DNA of 64,000 nucleotides from Malania oleifera (GCF_029873635.1 NC_080425.1:39869390-39933389), one strand, 5' to 3'. Shown: positions 22,621 through 34,165, counted from the stretch's first letter. A program made the numbers and translations. Notes: generated by a model from the sequence alone, not told the origin.

Positions 22621-23277
22621 TTAATGCAAGTGGGGAGCAACCAAAATTTAAAATATATATTAGTGCAATGCTTACCTAGTAAAGTCCCTAGTCAATGATT
22701 TTTTTTTTCAATGATTCTTCTATGTTTCCAAAAAATTTTAATATTTTGGAAACCACATGGATATTGTAGAATTAGAACCTAAAATCAATTTCCTTACTAC
22801 TTGTTGATGCCTATTTGACCTAGGAGTTTTCTTACTTGGGTTAATGGGCTTAAGAGAGGTCTAAAAGGGTTTAATTGAAATTTAGAGGCCCCTCGAGGGC
22901 CTCACGATGTTTTATTGGTGTTATGGGGGTTTTAGGAGAGCCCTAAGGGTTTTGGGGCATCTTAAGGTTTCTCTAGATCTTTTGAAGGGCTCTTTGCGAT
23001 ATTATTGGGCCTAGTTGGCCCACAAGGCCTCTTTGGGTTTCTTTATTCCATTTTGGGCCTCTTTAAGGTTTTCAAGGAGGCTCCTTGTAGCCTTAGGAAG
23101 CTCAATTGGGCCCCAAGGGAAACAAGAGCTTACTACTTAAGCTCCAAGGGCAAGGTTGTCATTAACCTTGCCCCCTAAGGACAATTTTGTATTTTTATTT
23201 TTTAAGAAGCCCTAGCTCCTTCTCCTTGCCTATAAATAAAAGCAAGAGGAGGGTGGGAGCTCACTTTGGGTGTGAAA

Positions 23278-23280
<3 letters not shown>
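22621..23280. other. Non-coding Tat-like region with TATA-like element
   Basis: Contains G/T-rich text with repeated GGGCCTC/TTTGGGC phrases (22880-23110). CTATAAATAAAAG at about 23231 could be a core promoter. The GA microsatellite follows. No ORF. Confidence 0.4.

Positions 23281-23320
<40 letters not shown>
23281..23320. repeat. (GA)20 microsatellite
   Basis: Forty bases of uninterrupted GA. The overlapping 96-aa ORF is an artefact of this and the purine-rich sequence downstream. Confidence 0.97.
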
Positions 23321-23322
<2 letters not shown>

Positions 23323-23838
23323 AGGGTTTAGAGAGTAGGGGTCAACCATATATATATATTAGATCAGAGACTCAGAAAGGGGGGTGCATGACCATAAGGA
23401 GAAAAAACAAAGAAAGAGAAAGAGAGACTAGGGCTATGACCAAAAAGAAGAAGAAAGAAGAAAAGAACAAGAAGTAAGCTACGACCATTAGAAGGGCAAG
23501 AAGAAAGGAGGAGAGTAAGAAAATGAGGAAAGTGAGAAGACGAGGAGAGCAAAGAGGAAGGAGAAGTACCCTTTCGACTATACAAAGAAGAACTAAAGGA
23601 AAAGGTTGAAATATTCAATATTTCAAAAAGTTAGCCTTCTTTTCTTGAATTCTTTATGCATTTTTCTCCTTGTGGGTTAATCTTCTTATTGTTGCTTGTA
23701 GGTTCAGGGTCTTAAGGTTCCAAGGGTAAGAGTGTTAGAAGGATGCTAGGGTTTTATATCATGGCTGCTTATATGTCTTTTATGGCTGTGTTGAGGTTGA
23801 ATAAATAGCAACCAAAATGGGGTTGCTTGCTTTGCTTG
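23321..23838. other. Purine-rich non-coding DNA up to truncated gag
   Basis: A/G-rich to about 23600, then AT-rich. No supported gene. The join to family A gag sequence is near 23840. Confidence 0.45.
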
Positions 23839-23839
23839 G

Positions 23840-24780
23840 CAAATGACTGTTAAAGGAAAATGCTTGAAAATGAATGAAAATGATTTTAGTGCAGAGAATT
23901 CAAATGCTATGGATAGGTTATATTGTGCTTTAGATTCTAATGTCTTTCATAATATCTTGGCATGTAAAAATGTGAGGGATATATGGGAGGAGCTGGAAAG
24001 GAAATATGGAGAGATCCAGGAGATGGAAACCATCACTCCAAAAATGTCAAGCTTAACTGATTAGGATATGGTAAATCATGAGCAAATAGCATTAATTGAC
24101 AAAGAGGTATATGTATCTATCTCTACCTCTATTGATGATTCTAGTGCTAATTCTTTCAATATATTTTGTGTTGCATCGTTTGATAATACATGTGATAATC
24201 CTGAGTATGATGCAAGCAATGATTCATATGATAATAATTGTAATAATTCCTATGATGAATCATGTGCTAAATTGATAAATGGAAGCATGCCTTCATGTGA
24301 AAAATTGGAAAATGCTTTATTGAAAATGAATAAGTTTCTAGTTAGGATGAATAAGAAGAAAATATTTTTGAAAAATGAAAATGAAAGGATAGCTAAACAA
24401 TTAGAAAAAATGAAAAAAAAAAAAAAAGATCATGCTATTCTAGAGAAGAAAAAGATTAAGAAGATATTGAAAATTATCTTCCTAGAGAAAGAAGTAGATG
24501 ATTATTCTAGAGCTTCACTCAGAGTTAAAAAAGAAAAGAATAATCATGTAAAACCCCTAGAAGTTAAAAAGAAAAATATTTTCAAAAAGGGTTCATGTTT
24601 AGGTTATCAAACCCATAGTCTTGCTTCATCAAGTAAAAATGAAACAAATAATCATAATATTTCACTTGCTTATTTTGTAAAAGAAAAGGGCACATTTGGT
24701 TTAATCATCCATTTAGAGGTGCCAGAGGCATAGATAAGAAAATGATATGGGTAATTAGAAAGGCAAACCTTGTAGGACCT
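23840..24780 (+). pseudogene. gag: gag of second family A Sirevirus, 5'-truncated and broken
   Basis: Two frames, 23843-24064 and 24068-24733, are separated by a stop at 24062. The first reads MNENDFSAENSNAMDRLYCALDSNVFHNILACKNVRDIWEELERKYGE. The second begins VNHEQIALIDKEVYVSIS, has Asn/Asp/Ser-rich text, a Lys-rich coiled coil and SLAYFVKEKG. A shifted frame near 24688-24780 continues as GHIWFNHPFRGARGIDKKMIWVIRKANLVGPKENGFN, the end of the nucleocapsid, with the zinc-knuckle Cys residues lost. As at 554-1582 it moves straight from the WEELER block to the EVY block, so both family A gags lack the same UBN2 core. 5' LTR and gag start are missing. Confidence 0.8.
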
Positions 24781-27700
24781 AAGGAAAATGGATTCAATTG
24801 AAATTACCTAATTAGAGAATCTTTCCTTAGTTCTTAGGTTCAGGGGGAGTGATAACTAAGTGGCTTAGGAAGTGGTTCAGGCTTAAAATGTAGAAACTTA
24901 GTACATGCACTACACAAAATTTTATATACTAAGAATCTTGGAAAATGAAGCCAATATGAAAATTCATATAAAATATCCAATTTGAATGTAACACATAATG
25001 ATTGGGTAAAATATAAAGCTATTGGCTGTAGCATGCATACTTTGAGCTGAAATGGAATGAGACATTCTCTGTTTGAGTGGATGTCATCTCCCACATAATT
25101 CATATCATTCCTTTGAATTGTTCAAAGTAATAGTTATCGGTTTATCTGAGTCATATCTTGAACCTTACTCTTTTGAGATTAAGTACACAAATCATCATAT
25201 CTCTGTTAGTATCTCAGAGGCTTGGTAAAGAAAATCCACTCCCAAATGGACAAAGGCATCCTTGCCTAGTAAATGATTTCTATCGCTTAACTCATGCTAA
25301 AATATAAACATCTTAAGTTAAGCATACTTTTTTCCATTGCACAAGATTGAGCTTTAGGAATCTATCTTATACCATATATCATTTTATCCGAAACTCATTT
25401 TTGAATATGAAAGCCTAAATCAAAATTTAGTCATCATTTTAGGTATAAGCACTAATGATAATTAATTCCTATTCTACTAGTTCCAATTAAAAGTCATCCT
25501 TCTTGTAATCAAAATTAGAGATATCTACTAAGGGATTCATTTTTATTGTTAAATCAAATTATTCCCTTTGAGTTTAAAATATAAATCCTCTAATCTTGAT
25601 TCACCTATCTCCTTCATAGGAAATCCTAACCAAACCATGATCATATTCGATAAGGTTTCACCTATTCACCTACTTGTATCCTTGCTCCTAATTATGATCA
25701 TATCTAAAGGATACTTTCTATCCCCCAAAGAGCACTATTCTAAAAATAATAATATACCCTTAGCTGCTCTTTTCCAAAAGGTGTGGACATATTCGCTAGC
25801 ACGAAAATATTTTGAGTATTGTCCACTTGTGCCCATTCTTGAATACTCTTCTAAACATAATAGAAATTTTATTCTTTAAGAGCATTTTTTTTGTACTTCT
25901 CTCACAAGCTCTCAAATTTTAATTAAATCTTTTAGAGCTTCATATCTTTAGTGAAGTTGAATGGCTAAGATGATTGGACTAGGTTTCAATTTAATGAAAA
26001 TGCAAATGGCTGAGAAACATATGCACGAACAATAAAAATTCAAAGTCATTTGAACTTGTGCCTCTTATGTATTGAGATTCATAAAAGAGGCAATAGCAGA
26101 CTTATCACATCTTAAGCAACATTTATTGTGACTTTTGGTTCGATAAGCCTAGGCAATCGAAGCCAAGTTTTAACTCACTGAAAATCTAGAGCACTTGGCT
26201 AAGAACTTGAAAAATGGAAAGATGAAAAAGGAATAAGATGGAAATAGTGCATAACTCAGGTGAAGCGTTTCTCCTTCATGACTATAAATACTAAATGCTT
26301 ACATGATCATATTTTATTTCCATATGCCTTTGTGAACAATATTGCATTGAACTCATAACTATCCATTGTTGCTTATTGATTCATATTATCTTTGTGGATA
26401 GTTAATTTTTCTTAAATGCGTTTGAGCTACCTGATTGCATGCTTAATCTAAAATGTCTCTTGTGTGGCAGATGCAGTGATGTGAATTGCATGCTGGTAGT
26501 GGATTTTAGGTTGTTGTATGCTTTATATGAACTATTTATTAAAAATAACTAGGTTTCAGGTACATGGTAAAATGGGAAATTATTCAATTTATAGATGGCA
26601 TGCTGCCAAAGTTTTGTTAAAATTTTCCTAAAATAAAACCATGTGCTAAAGATGATTATGATAAAATTAATGTTAAAATATTTTTGAAAGGATGAGTGAA
26701 AACTAAATAAATATCAAACTTTATCCTTGCATAATCATCAAATATTTAGGGGAGTTGAGCTCTATCCCTGTAGACAGAACATAAAGGACTCATACGCATC
26801 ACACATTTTTTGCTTTTTGATTATTGAGGCTCTTCTGAAAACCTTGAACATCATATTCAGTTCTTAAAGGTCTACAATCTAATATGGATTGTTCTAGGTT
26901 CTGAGCACTATTGCAATGTCTTAATATATTTTCTCCGATGCATCTGTGGCCTATAGTGATGACCATACTGATCAATATATAGTTTATAAGTTATCAGTAT
27001 GGTTAGTTTGAAGGTTCAAAAAGATTGCTTATACTGCTTGACATTCTTAGTAAAATCAGTAATTATTAAGTATAAGCAGTTATTTCATATAAGCTTGAAT
27101 TCAAATATAAAGGAAGAGACTTTATAAAATCCTATTTAATATGCTCACTTTACCTTTAGCTTAGACCTTTAGCTTACTATGGTCCGTATGCTTAGAGTAA
27201 TGAATTTCATTCCACCCACAGTAAATCTAAAATTCTTGGCATCTAAGCTCATACTCAAATTCATAGGGGGAGTTCTTGAAATCTTGTTTTGCTCACTTTT
27301 TCTTAAGATTAGATGTGTATTGAGCTATAATGTGGCATGGCATATGATCCCTATTTAAAATGTGTTGATATCCTTAGGATTCATATGGTTGGTTTTTCTG
27401 GTCATGTTTTAAATTGTGCGTGAATGTTTAACCAGAAAAATGTGGCTTGCATGATCTTTAAAGTTCTTTTTAGAAAGCACAATCCCCAGCATTTATTGAC
27501 AATTATAAGTTGATATATATTTATGTATATTTATATATTTGTATGGCATGATGACTTCAAAACTATAATGTAACTTATCTCTTGCTAGTGTGCTTAAATG
27601 CTTTCATGACATGTGCTATGTCGGTTTTAAATTTTTTGTGTCATGGAATTAATTTTTTTAATCTTTTTAAAATGGGCATTGCATGACTAGGTCATTGATC

Positions 27701-28263
27701 GTATGTAAAAATGCATGCTAACTAGCTAGACCGAATTTATATTCAAACATACATGTGCTATCATAAGCAGTATGTTTTCAAACTCCATTCTTTTCCGGGT
27801 CTTATGATATGTTTTAATTGCAATGGTATGAAGATATTTCTGGTCTGACCATGTTTGTCTTGTTATTTTATCTTAAATGACCAACTATACTATTTTGTAT
27901 GCAATAATGCCAAATATTTTTAAAGCAATTATAAAACTATTTGCTATGGCTAGTTTCTTTTTAGGCTATTTTTCTAAAGCTAAGAGATTTTTTCTCTCAA
28001 GTTGTTTTACACTTAGCTTAACCCTTTTTGTTGACATTAAAAGAGGGAGAAATGTACTTACAAAATTGGGGTATAGATGTATATTTCGTATTTGAGTATT
28101 AGTCTTGATACTTGAGCTTAAATGGCAAACTTGAATGCTTTTTGTATTTGAAATGTCTTCTTTTATAGATATTCTTGATCTACATTAAAAATTTGAAATT
28201 ATGCATATTCTTAAGGGAGCCTTCTTAGGCCATACCCACTTTTACATTTATATTTTTCATCAT
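24781..28263 (+). other. Family A internal non-coding region without pol or second ORF
   Basis: About 3.5 kb of AT-rich DNA. Begins with an AGGGGGAGTG tract at about 24842 and holds GGGGGAGTT near 27267. No pol motif was found on either strand. A 103-aa ORF at 25568 has no recognisable domain. No motif array occurs here, unlike the element at 1-5060. An 11-bp-stem hairpin lies at 26962-27003. Confidence 0.6.
26962..27003. other. Inverted repeat, 11-bp stem
   Basis: ACCATACTGAT (26962-26972) and ATCAGTATGGT (26993-27003) are perfect reverse complements around a 20-base AT-rich loop. Significance unknown. Confidence 0.6.
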
Positions 28264-28278
28264 AAAAAAGGGAGAGAT
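28264..28278 (+). other. Terminal polypurine tract of second family A element
   Basis: AAAAAAGGGAGAGAT directly precedes the LTR start TGTTGACTT at 28279. Confidence 0.85.
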
Positions 28279-29254
28279 TGTTGACTTTTTGAGTCCTATC
28301 TCGTTTTGATCATGAAAAATACAAAGTATCTTACCTATGCATTGAGTATTTGAATAGAATCATCATTTAGCACACATGGATGGTAAGGTACAAATGAAAG
28401 CAATGAGGATCGGAAAGATCATGTCATCTAGCATATGGCATGGCATTTGAAGTGCAAAACGAATGAAGTCCATTTTTGTTAATTGTAATCACATTAAATT
28501 TTTGCTTTGAATCTATAATAATATGGTATGTAATAATGCATTACATGCATGATAGGATTTAATGCTTAAAGGCCATAAATTGACCTTAGGTCCCTAAGCA
28601 CTTCATGAAAAATCCCTTAAGCTTAAATGCCATACTTATACAAACAGGGATAAATCTTATAAGGTCAAAGATAAGCAATACCTTGATTCTTTGAGGGCCT
28701 TGGTCGACCGTCCTTTTGGCGTTATAAATGCCTTAGTCAATCGACCAGGCCAGAAGTCAAATGTTTGACTTGGCTCGGCCGACTGACCTATTTTTGAACT
28801 AAGCTTCCACGGTTGACCGACCTTTAAAATTGACTTTTTCTACCTGCCCTGATCCACCGAACTTTTAGTTTAAAAACACCTCATCCTACAAAACCTACGA
28901 AGGTTTGGGAAATTGCCTTGGCTCAGCCAATCGACGCCTCGCATGGCAAACCGAACCCAAAAGTAAATTCAAAATCTTTAAGTGAGGTCAACCGACTAAT
29001 CCTTGCTCCAGTCGACCGAAGCTCTTGGATTCCCCAATTTTTTATTGCGTTAATCAGAATTATTTTTAATTAAACATTTCCAAAATACTGGTCGTGTCCC
29101 TAACGGTAATATTTTTTGGGAAACTATATACTCCTTTTCCTCTGATTAGCAATAGATTAGCACAAAATCCTCTTAAAATTCTTAAGCTATTTTTTACACT
29201 CTTGCAAGCACATACTACTCTCTTGCTCATTGTCTTGTGAAATTTATTTAAGAG
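28279..29254 (+). repeat. Family A 3' LTR, left part
   Basis: Starts TGTTGACTTTTTGAGTCCTATC, close to 63322. Includes a GGTCGACCGA-type array at 28690-29035. It is interrupted at 29254 by the family B element and resumes at 41799. Confidence 0.85.
28690..29035 (+). promoter_or_regulatory. LTR motif array, GGTCGACCGA type (family A)
   Basis: Units include TTGGTCGACCGTCC, TCAATCGACCAGG, GGCTCGGCCGACTGACC, ACGGTTGACCGACC, AGCCAATCGACG, GAGGTCAACCGACTAA and CCAGTCGACCGAAGC. It differs from the CAGGCGCCTG type of the family A element at 4240. Confidence 0.72.
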
Positions 29255-31088
29255 TGAAAAGCTAAGGTGTTCTCCCAAGAAGGGGGGTGAATTGGGATTT
29301 AAAACTTTCTTTGAAACTCTTTTTATAAATTCTTTCTCAACTAATTTTTGGATTCAACAATCACACATGTATGATTTGATTTTCAATTCACAAGATCAGT
29401 CAAGACACAATTTAATTTAAATATTTATGGATGAGTATTTAATTTGAATTCTTTGTAAGTTTCCCAATATTTCTTTCAGCAAGTTAAACCAAAACTCAGT
29501 AAGTCAATTCAATCAATCAAGATAAGCTTCATAATATGAATCAATATAGATATTCCAGTAAGCCCCAAGATTCTGATTTTAATATTGGATTCAAGTATGT
29601 AGTAGATGCATGAATGACCTATATTAATCAACATACTCCCTTAGAAGGTTTCCGCGAGATTTAATCAACGTACTCCTTTAGAAGGTTTTCGCAATTCTCA
29701 ATCACAAATTAATTTCAAGCAGTTCAATAAGCATCCACACAGTTTATATATGTTTTGAAATTTAAAAGAGAATAGGGAAGAGAGTGACACCGAGATTTTT
29801 ACGAGGTTTGGCTATACGCGCTTATGTCCTCGCCTTAGGTACACCACCCAAGGATTACACTATACCACTCCTTTAACCGGACGGAGCAAACCGTTTACAT
29901 ACTCCTTCAAGTAGGATGTCCTCTCCAAGCGATACCCCACACTCAATATTCCAACGATTCAATAATCCTGAACCATAAAAAAACAACAAGAACAAGAAAA
30001 ATTCTTTTGTACAAAGACACTCTCAAAATAAAGCTTATTAGTACAAGATTAAACACAACTAATATACTTCAATTTAAATATCAATAAATAATGATTTGAA
30101 GCTCAAGAAATTAATCACCGGGTTCTTCTTTAAATTGAAAAAATCTCAGTAAGAGCACAATAACCATATGGTTGTATCAGTAGAAACTTCGTAATACTTC
30201 AAAAAAAATGTGTAAGCAAGAAAGCTTTTGAAGAGTGAGAGCAATATAGCTTTGATTTGCTGATTGTAATTATTGATGTATGAAATCTTTTGGTTTTTCA
30301 TGTATTTATAGTTAAAATGTAATTTTTTTTCATATTGCCCAATTTGCTTGGAGTGTTTTCCAAGTTTTTACAAAGTTTGGGGTCCAAGAAATCTAATTTG
30401 AAAACTTTTCTTCATTATTTAAAAATAGCCGTTACGAAGTTTAGTTGACTAGATTTATCGGGGTCAGTCGACTGGACTTTGAAAATCAGCGAAAAATCAA
30501 ATTCAGAATGGGGTCAATCAACTAGACTCATAGGGCTCAGTCGACTGGGCCTATTCTATCTTCCAAAAAATGCTTCAGCATAAATGTCTGTCGCTTGACC
30601 ATAATGGTTCAGTCGCCTGGATAGGTAAAGCTCATGCTTTTAATTTTGTTTCCAAAAACTTTTGCCAAATTGTTTTGAGACTTTTGAAAATGTTTTTCGG
30701 GGTTTTCAAAATTTGGTCTATAAGTCAATAATTAATCCTAATGAACTTCAAAGCATCCATATTGACTTTTAATTGAAGTACATACATAAGACTTTCTTAA
30801 GACTTCAAAACTTTCTAAACAAGAAGTCTTCATGTATGTCTTTCTTTGAGTCCATCTTGACTTGAGCTTCAATATCCTTTAAGCTTTCATAAGATTTGTC
30901 TTTCTTTGATCGTTTGAGCTTTCTTTTGATCACTTGTCTTTAGAATGTAGGCTTTTATAACACTTGTGATCACTTGATCTTGAACTCTAATGCTTGATTC
31001 CTGAAACATGATCACTTTAACCAAAACATGTTAAATTCCCTTGATTTGTTTTCATAAAAATAAGATTCGTAAGCCTCATTAGGAAAAA
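29255..31088 (-). repeat. 3' LTR of family B Sirevirus
   Basis: On plus coordinates it begins TGAAAAGCTAAGGTGTTCTCCC and ends near AAGCCTCATTAGGAAAA, the reverse complement of the LTR start. Collinear with 39976-41798 and with the solo LTR at 60288-62132. TATA box (TATAAATA on minus) at 30303-30310, array upstream of it at 30435-30625. Confidence 0.87.
30435..30625 (-). promoter_or_regulatory. LTR motif array, CAGTCGACTGG type (family B 3' LTR)
   Basis: Units on plus: TAGTTGACTAGAT, CAGTCGACTGGAC, CAATCAACTAGAC, CAGTCGACTGGGC, TGTCGCTTGACC and CAGTCGCCTGGAT. On the minus strand it ends about 125 bp upstream of TATAAATA (30303-30310). Confidence 0.72.
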
Positions 31089-31700
31089 AATATCCTCCTT
31101 TTTGATAATGACAAATGAGGAGCAAAAGTGAGTGAACGTTGATAAGGCTCCCCCTCAATAAGCACACTTATAGCAATGTTTTGAAAAAAATAATCATTCA
31201 TATAATCAAATAGTTCGAGATTCAATTTCAGATTCCATGTAAGTTCAAGATCTATATATCAATCAAGTATCAATGTATCATAGTTCATATCATCCTATCA
31301 GTATTAGCAACATCATATCATGTCTTATATCATCATATCTTCATCATGGTCATATTCTTTTTCGGTTTTACCTCAATTTTGCATTTAATCTTAATTTTGC
31401 TCAAATTTCTCAACTTTGCATTTTATATCCTCAATGTTGCTATTCATCTCAAATTTTCTAGTTATCTCAATTTTGCTCACACTTTCTCCCCCTTTGGACA
31501 TCAATCAAAAAGAGAAAAGTGACAAAGTAAAGCAAGCATAGACACAAAATAGCACATAAAAAAAATAATCATATTCATCCAGAGGTGTATACAGTGTCAA
31601 AAACATCTGGAGATACAAACCAAAGTAAAAAAAAAAAAAAAGAAATAGAAAAATGAAAAGCAAGTACAAATAGATAACTGAGATACATAACACAAAATGC
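31089..31700 (-). other. Family B 3' non-coding region with multiple polypurine tracts
   Basis: Plus-strand pyrimidine blocks TCCTCCTTTTT (31093-31103), CTCCCCCT (31148-31155) and TCTCCCCCTTTGG (31485-31497) are polypurine tracts on minus. The order and surrounding text mirror 4017-4239 of the family A element. Confidence 0.68.
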
Positions 31701-31714
31701 AATAGAAAGAGATA

Positions 31715-32135
31715 TCAATCATCATCAGCTGCATCATCTGCATTTTCTTCAGTGCTTTCATCATCACTTTCATTTTCCTCAGAGTCCTCATCAGATGCAT
31801 CATCACTGGGAGGTACAAAGCTGATGTCCATAGGATCTACTCTTTGTGAGGAACTAGCTTGATGATGTTCCATACGACTAAGTCACTGGTCAAGTGAGGA
31901 ATAGGTAGACTGAAGTGAGGCAAAGATTTCCTAAAGAGACTGAAGTCCTAAACACATATCACTACTGAAAGTAGTGAACTGATGATGGAATGGAATAAAC
32001 CAAGAAGGAGCTTTAAGCTCGGGTTCTTGTTGCTGATCAAGAGCTGGTCCAGTTGCTTGTCTTGGTGGTCGTCTTCCTTTTAGAAACTAACCCTGCTCAT
32101 GTTTTTCGTATCCCATTTGTTTTAGGGTTATGGAG
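31715..32135 (-). pseudogene. Second ORF of family B element, C-terminal remnant
   Basis: Minus-strand reading from about 32125: KQMGYEKHEQG, FLKGRRPPRQATGPALDQQQEPELKAPSWFIPFHHQFTTFSSDM, then after stops DPMDISFVPPSDDASDEDSEENES and a further Asp/Glu-rich run to about 31718. It aligns with the C-terminus of the ORF at 2543-3541 (KQMGYEKRN, FLKGGRQRR, PFWFMPFYNEFTSFSQDM). The N-terminal and central domains are deleted, between leader-like DNA and the KQMGYEK block. The acidic tail is retained. Confidence 0.72.
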
Positions 32136-32457
32136 GAGAAAAGATCGTATCAATGTAGATCATGAGAAGGGAGTTCGGGTGAGTGATGAAATAGGGTTAG
32201 TTGACTGGAATCTGAAAAGTTAGGGTTTTTCGCGAAGGAGTATTTAAAGTTCTGTCAATCTAGTCACCTAGGGTTCTGAGGTTAGTTGCTTGACAATTAG
32301 CGAATTTTAATTTTTATAAGTCAGTAGCTTGTTAGTCGACTAGGGTCATAGGCTCAGTCGCCTGACCTTACCAATCTTTCAAATAAACTCTTTTCACTCA
32401 TCATGTATCCTTCCTAAACAACTTCCCTACTATGTAATAGGCCAAGTTCTCTTCTTA
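32136..32457 (-). promoter_or_regulatory. Internal motif array and TTTAAA upstream of family B second ORF
   Basis: Array at about 32255-32375 on plus: TCTAGTCACCTAGG, TTAGTTGCTTGACAA, TTAGTCGACTAGGG and CTCAGTCGCCTGACC, the same type as the family B LTR. In the minus direction it is followed by ACTTTAAATACTCC (TATTTAAA at 32241-32248 on plus) and a leader with ACCCTAAC text, then the ORF remnant. Confidence 0.5.
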
Positions 32458-32576
32458 TTGATATAAACCTATCTTCTCGAAGAGGTTTGGTGAAAATATC
32501 TGCCGATTGGTCATTTGTATTCACTAATTGAAGTAATATATCTTCTTTTTGCACATGATCTCTTTAGAAAATGATG
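32458..32576 (-). pseudogene. pol: RNase H C-terminal end and pol end, family B
   Basis: Minus reading: RDHVQKEDILLQLVNTNDQSADIFTKPLREDRFISIRRELGLL, the usual end of Copia pol. It is separated from the rest of RNase H (35258-35751) by the inserted solo LTR and becomes collinear with it when the insertion and one TCTTA copy are removed. Confidence 0.85.
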
Positions 32577-32691
32577 TCTTATGTAATGACCTGAAAAAAT
32601 TTAATGATTAAGTAATTAGTAAAATGATATATGGAATAGATAAATAAGGAATAAAATGGAAAAGGGAAAATTTTGGAGGAAGGGAACTACG

Positions 32692-32912
32692 GACCTCGTT
32701 GACGAGTTTCATGTCCTCGTTGATGAGTGTTCCACTAAAGATCGTTCACGAAGTTTAGTTTCTCATCCATGAGAAGATCTTAAGTGAGTAAATTTTAGAT
32801 TTTAAAACTCATCAATGAATGAATCACCTCATCAACGAAGTTCCTTCCGTGACTTGTCGATGAATCTTGTCTACTTGTCGATGAGGCCATATGGAAAATT
32901 TGAGTATAAAAG
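32692..32912 (+). promoter_or_regulatory. Motif array (CTCGTCGATGAG type) and TATA of Gypsy solo LTR
   Basis: Units: CCTCGTTGACGAGTTTC, TCCTCGTTGATGAGTG, CCTCATCAACGAAG, ACTTGTCGATGAATC and ACTTGTCGATGAGG, followed by TATAAAAG at 32905. A TC-rich leader CTTTCTCTCTCTAAAATGTCTCTC starts near 32955. Confidence 0.7.
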
Positions 32913-33696
32913 GTCCAAGGAAGCTTCTTGGCAAAAAAAAAAAAAAATTTTCCTCCGTTCTTTCTCTCTCTAAAATGTCTCTCTCCTTTCTCTCTAAGAA
33001 TCCGACACAGATTCAATCTGAATCAACGATCAAAAACCGCTACGGCGTTCTAGGGAAGATTCTCTACACATCTAGAGGAGTAGTTTTCTAAACTAAGCTT
33101 TTCGAGAAACGCTCTGAAGTTGAGGTAAGGGTTAAGATTCTCAGTTTTTGGTTTTCAAAGGTTTATTTAAAGTTTATAAGTTGAGAAAATGTAGAAATAG
33201 TAGTTTATTTAATTAAACTAGGGTTTTTGAACCAGGATTCAGGTGAGCGTCACAGGCATCTTTTGGGGATTCCTGTTGGCATAGTTCTAGAAAGCAGGTA
33301 AGGGGGAATATATATTAAACCAGGATTTTATGATTTAAAAAGATAAAAAAAATGGATAATTTATGTATATGTTTTCTTATGGGTTAAAAATGCCAACTGT
33401 TTAAATTATGACTTCTAAGCCTAGGGCTATTTTATTAGATATGTATATGTTAAAATGGACATATGAAAGTGGAAGATTTTTCAGAATAATTATGTAAGAA
33501 ATTAAAGGTATAATTTTAGTATAAGAATAATAAATGAGGGTTGGCTTATTTTACAAAACATATTTGAAATATATTGCTAAATTGTGTGGCATGAGTAAAT
33601 TGGAAATTATGTGATGAATTATGATATGTACATTTATGAGATGGTGGGAATACTGAAATGTGATAAAAATATGTATTGCATGTGTATTGTTTGATA

Positions 33697-34165
33697 TGAC
33701 ATGAGATCCATGTAAGATGAACTTTACACGAGATCCACGGGATGTCGACTGTTACAGATGATGTATATGACATGAGATCCACGTAATGTGGACTTTACAT
33801 GAGACCCACGTAGTGTAGACTTTACATGAGATCCACGTAATGTGGACTTTACATGAGACCCACGTGATGTCGACTTTACATGAGACCCACGTAGTGTAGA
33901 CTTTACATGAGATCCACGTAAGTTGGACTTTATATGAGATCCACATAGGTTGGACTTTACATGAGGTCCACATAAGTTAGGCTTTACATGAGATCCACGT
34001 AGGTTGGACTTTACATGAGATCCACGTAAGTTGGACTTTATATGAGATCCACGTAGGTTGGAATTTACATAAGCTCCACGTAGGTTGGACTTTACATGAG
34101 ATCCACGTAAGTTGGACTTTACATGAGATCCACGCAAGGTGGACTTTATATGAGTTTTATGTAAT
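33697..34165. repeat. 27-bp minisatellite, about 17 units
   Basis: The unit is TTTACATGAGATCCACGT followed by AAGTTGGAC. Because 27 is a multiple of three, long ORFs appear in more than one minus frame with a 9-residue period; they are not genes. The ACGTGG core CCACGT is kept in most units. Confidence 0.92.

Noticed and set aside
23187..23477. 96-aa Arg/Glu-rich ORF, and the similar ones at 54834 and 56751
   Set aside because: They read through (GA)n tracts (RERERE) with no other protein-like part.
25568..25879. 103-aa ORF in family A internal DNA
   Set aside because: No domain recognised, no counterpart in the other family A element, ordinary AT-rich composition.
33724..34137. 137-aa minus-strand ORF with nine-residue repeats as a structural protein gene
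   Set aside because: It is the translation of a 27-bp minisatellite; a second frame is open too. No start context or neighbouring coding signal.
33697..34165. CRISPR-like array
   Set aside because: Units are contiguous with no unique spacers, and the context is a plant LTR.
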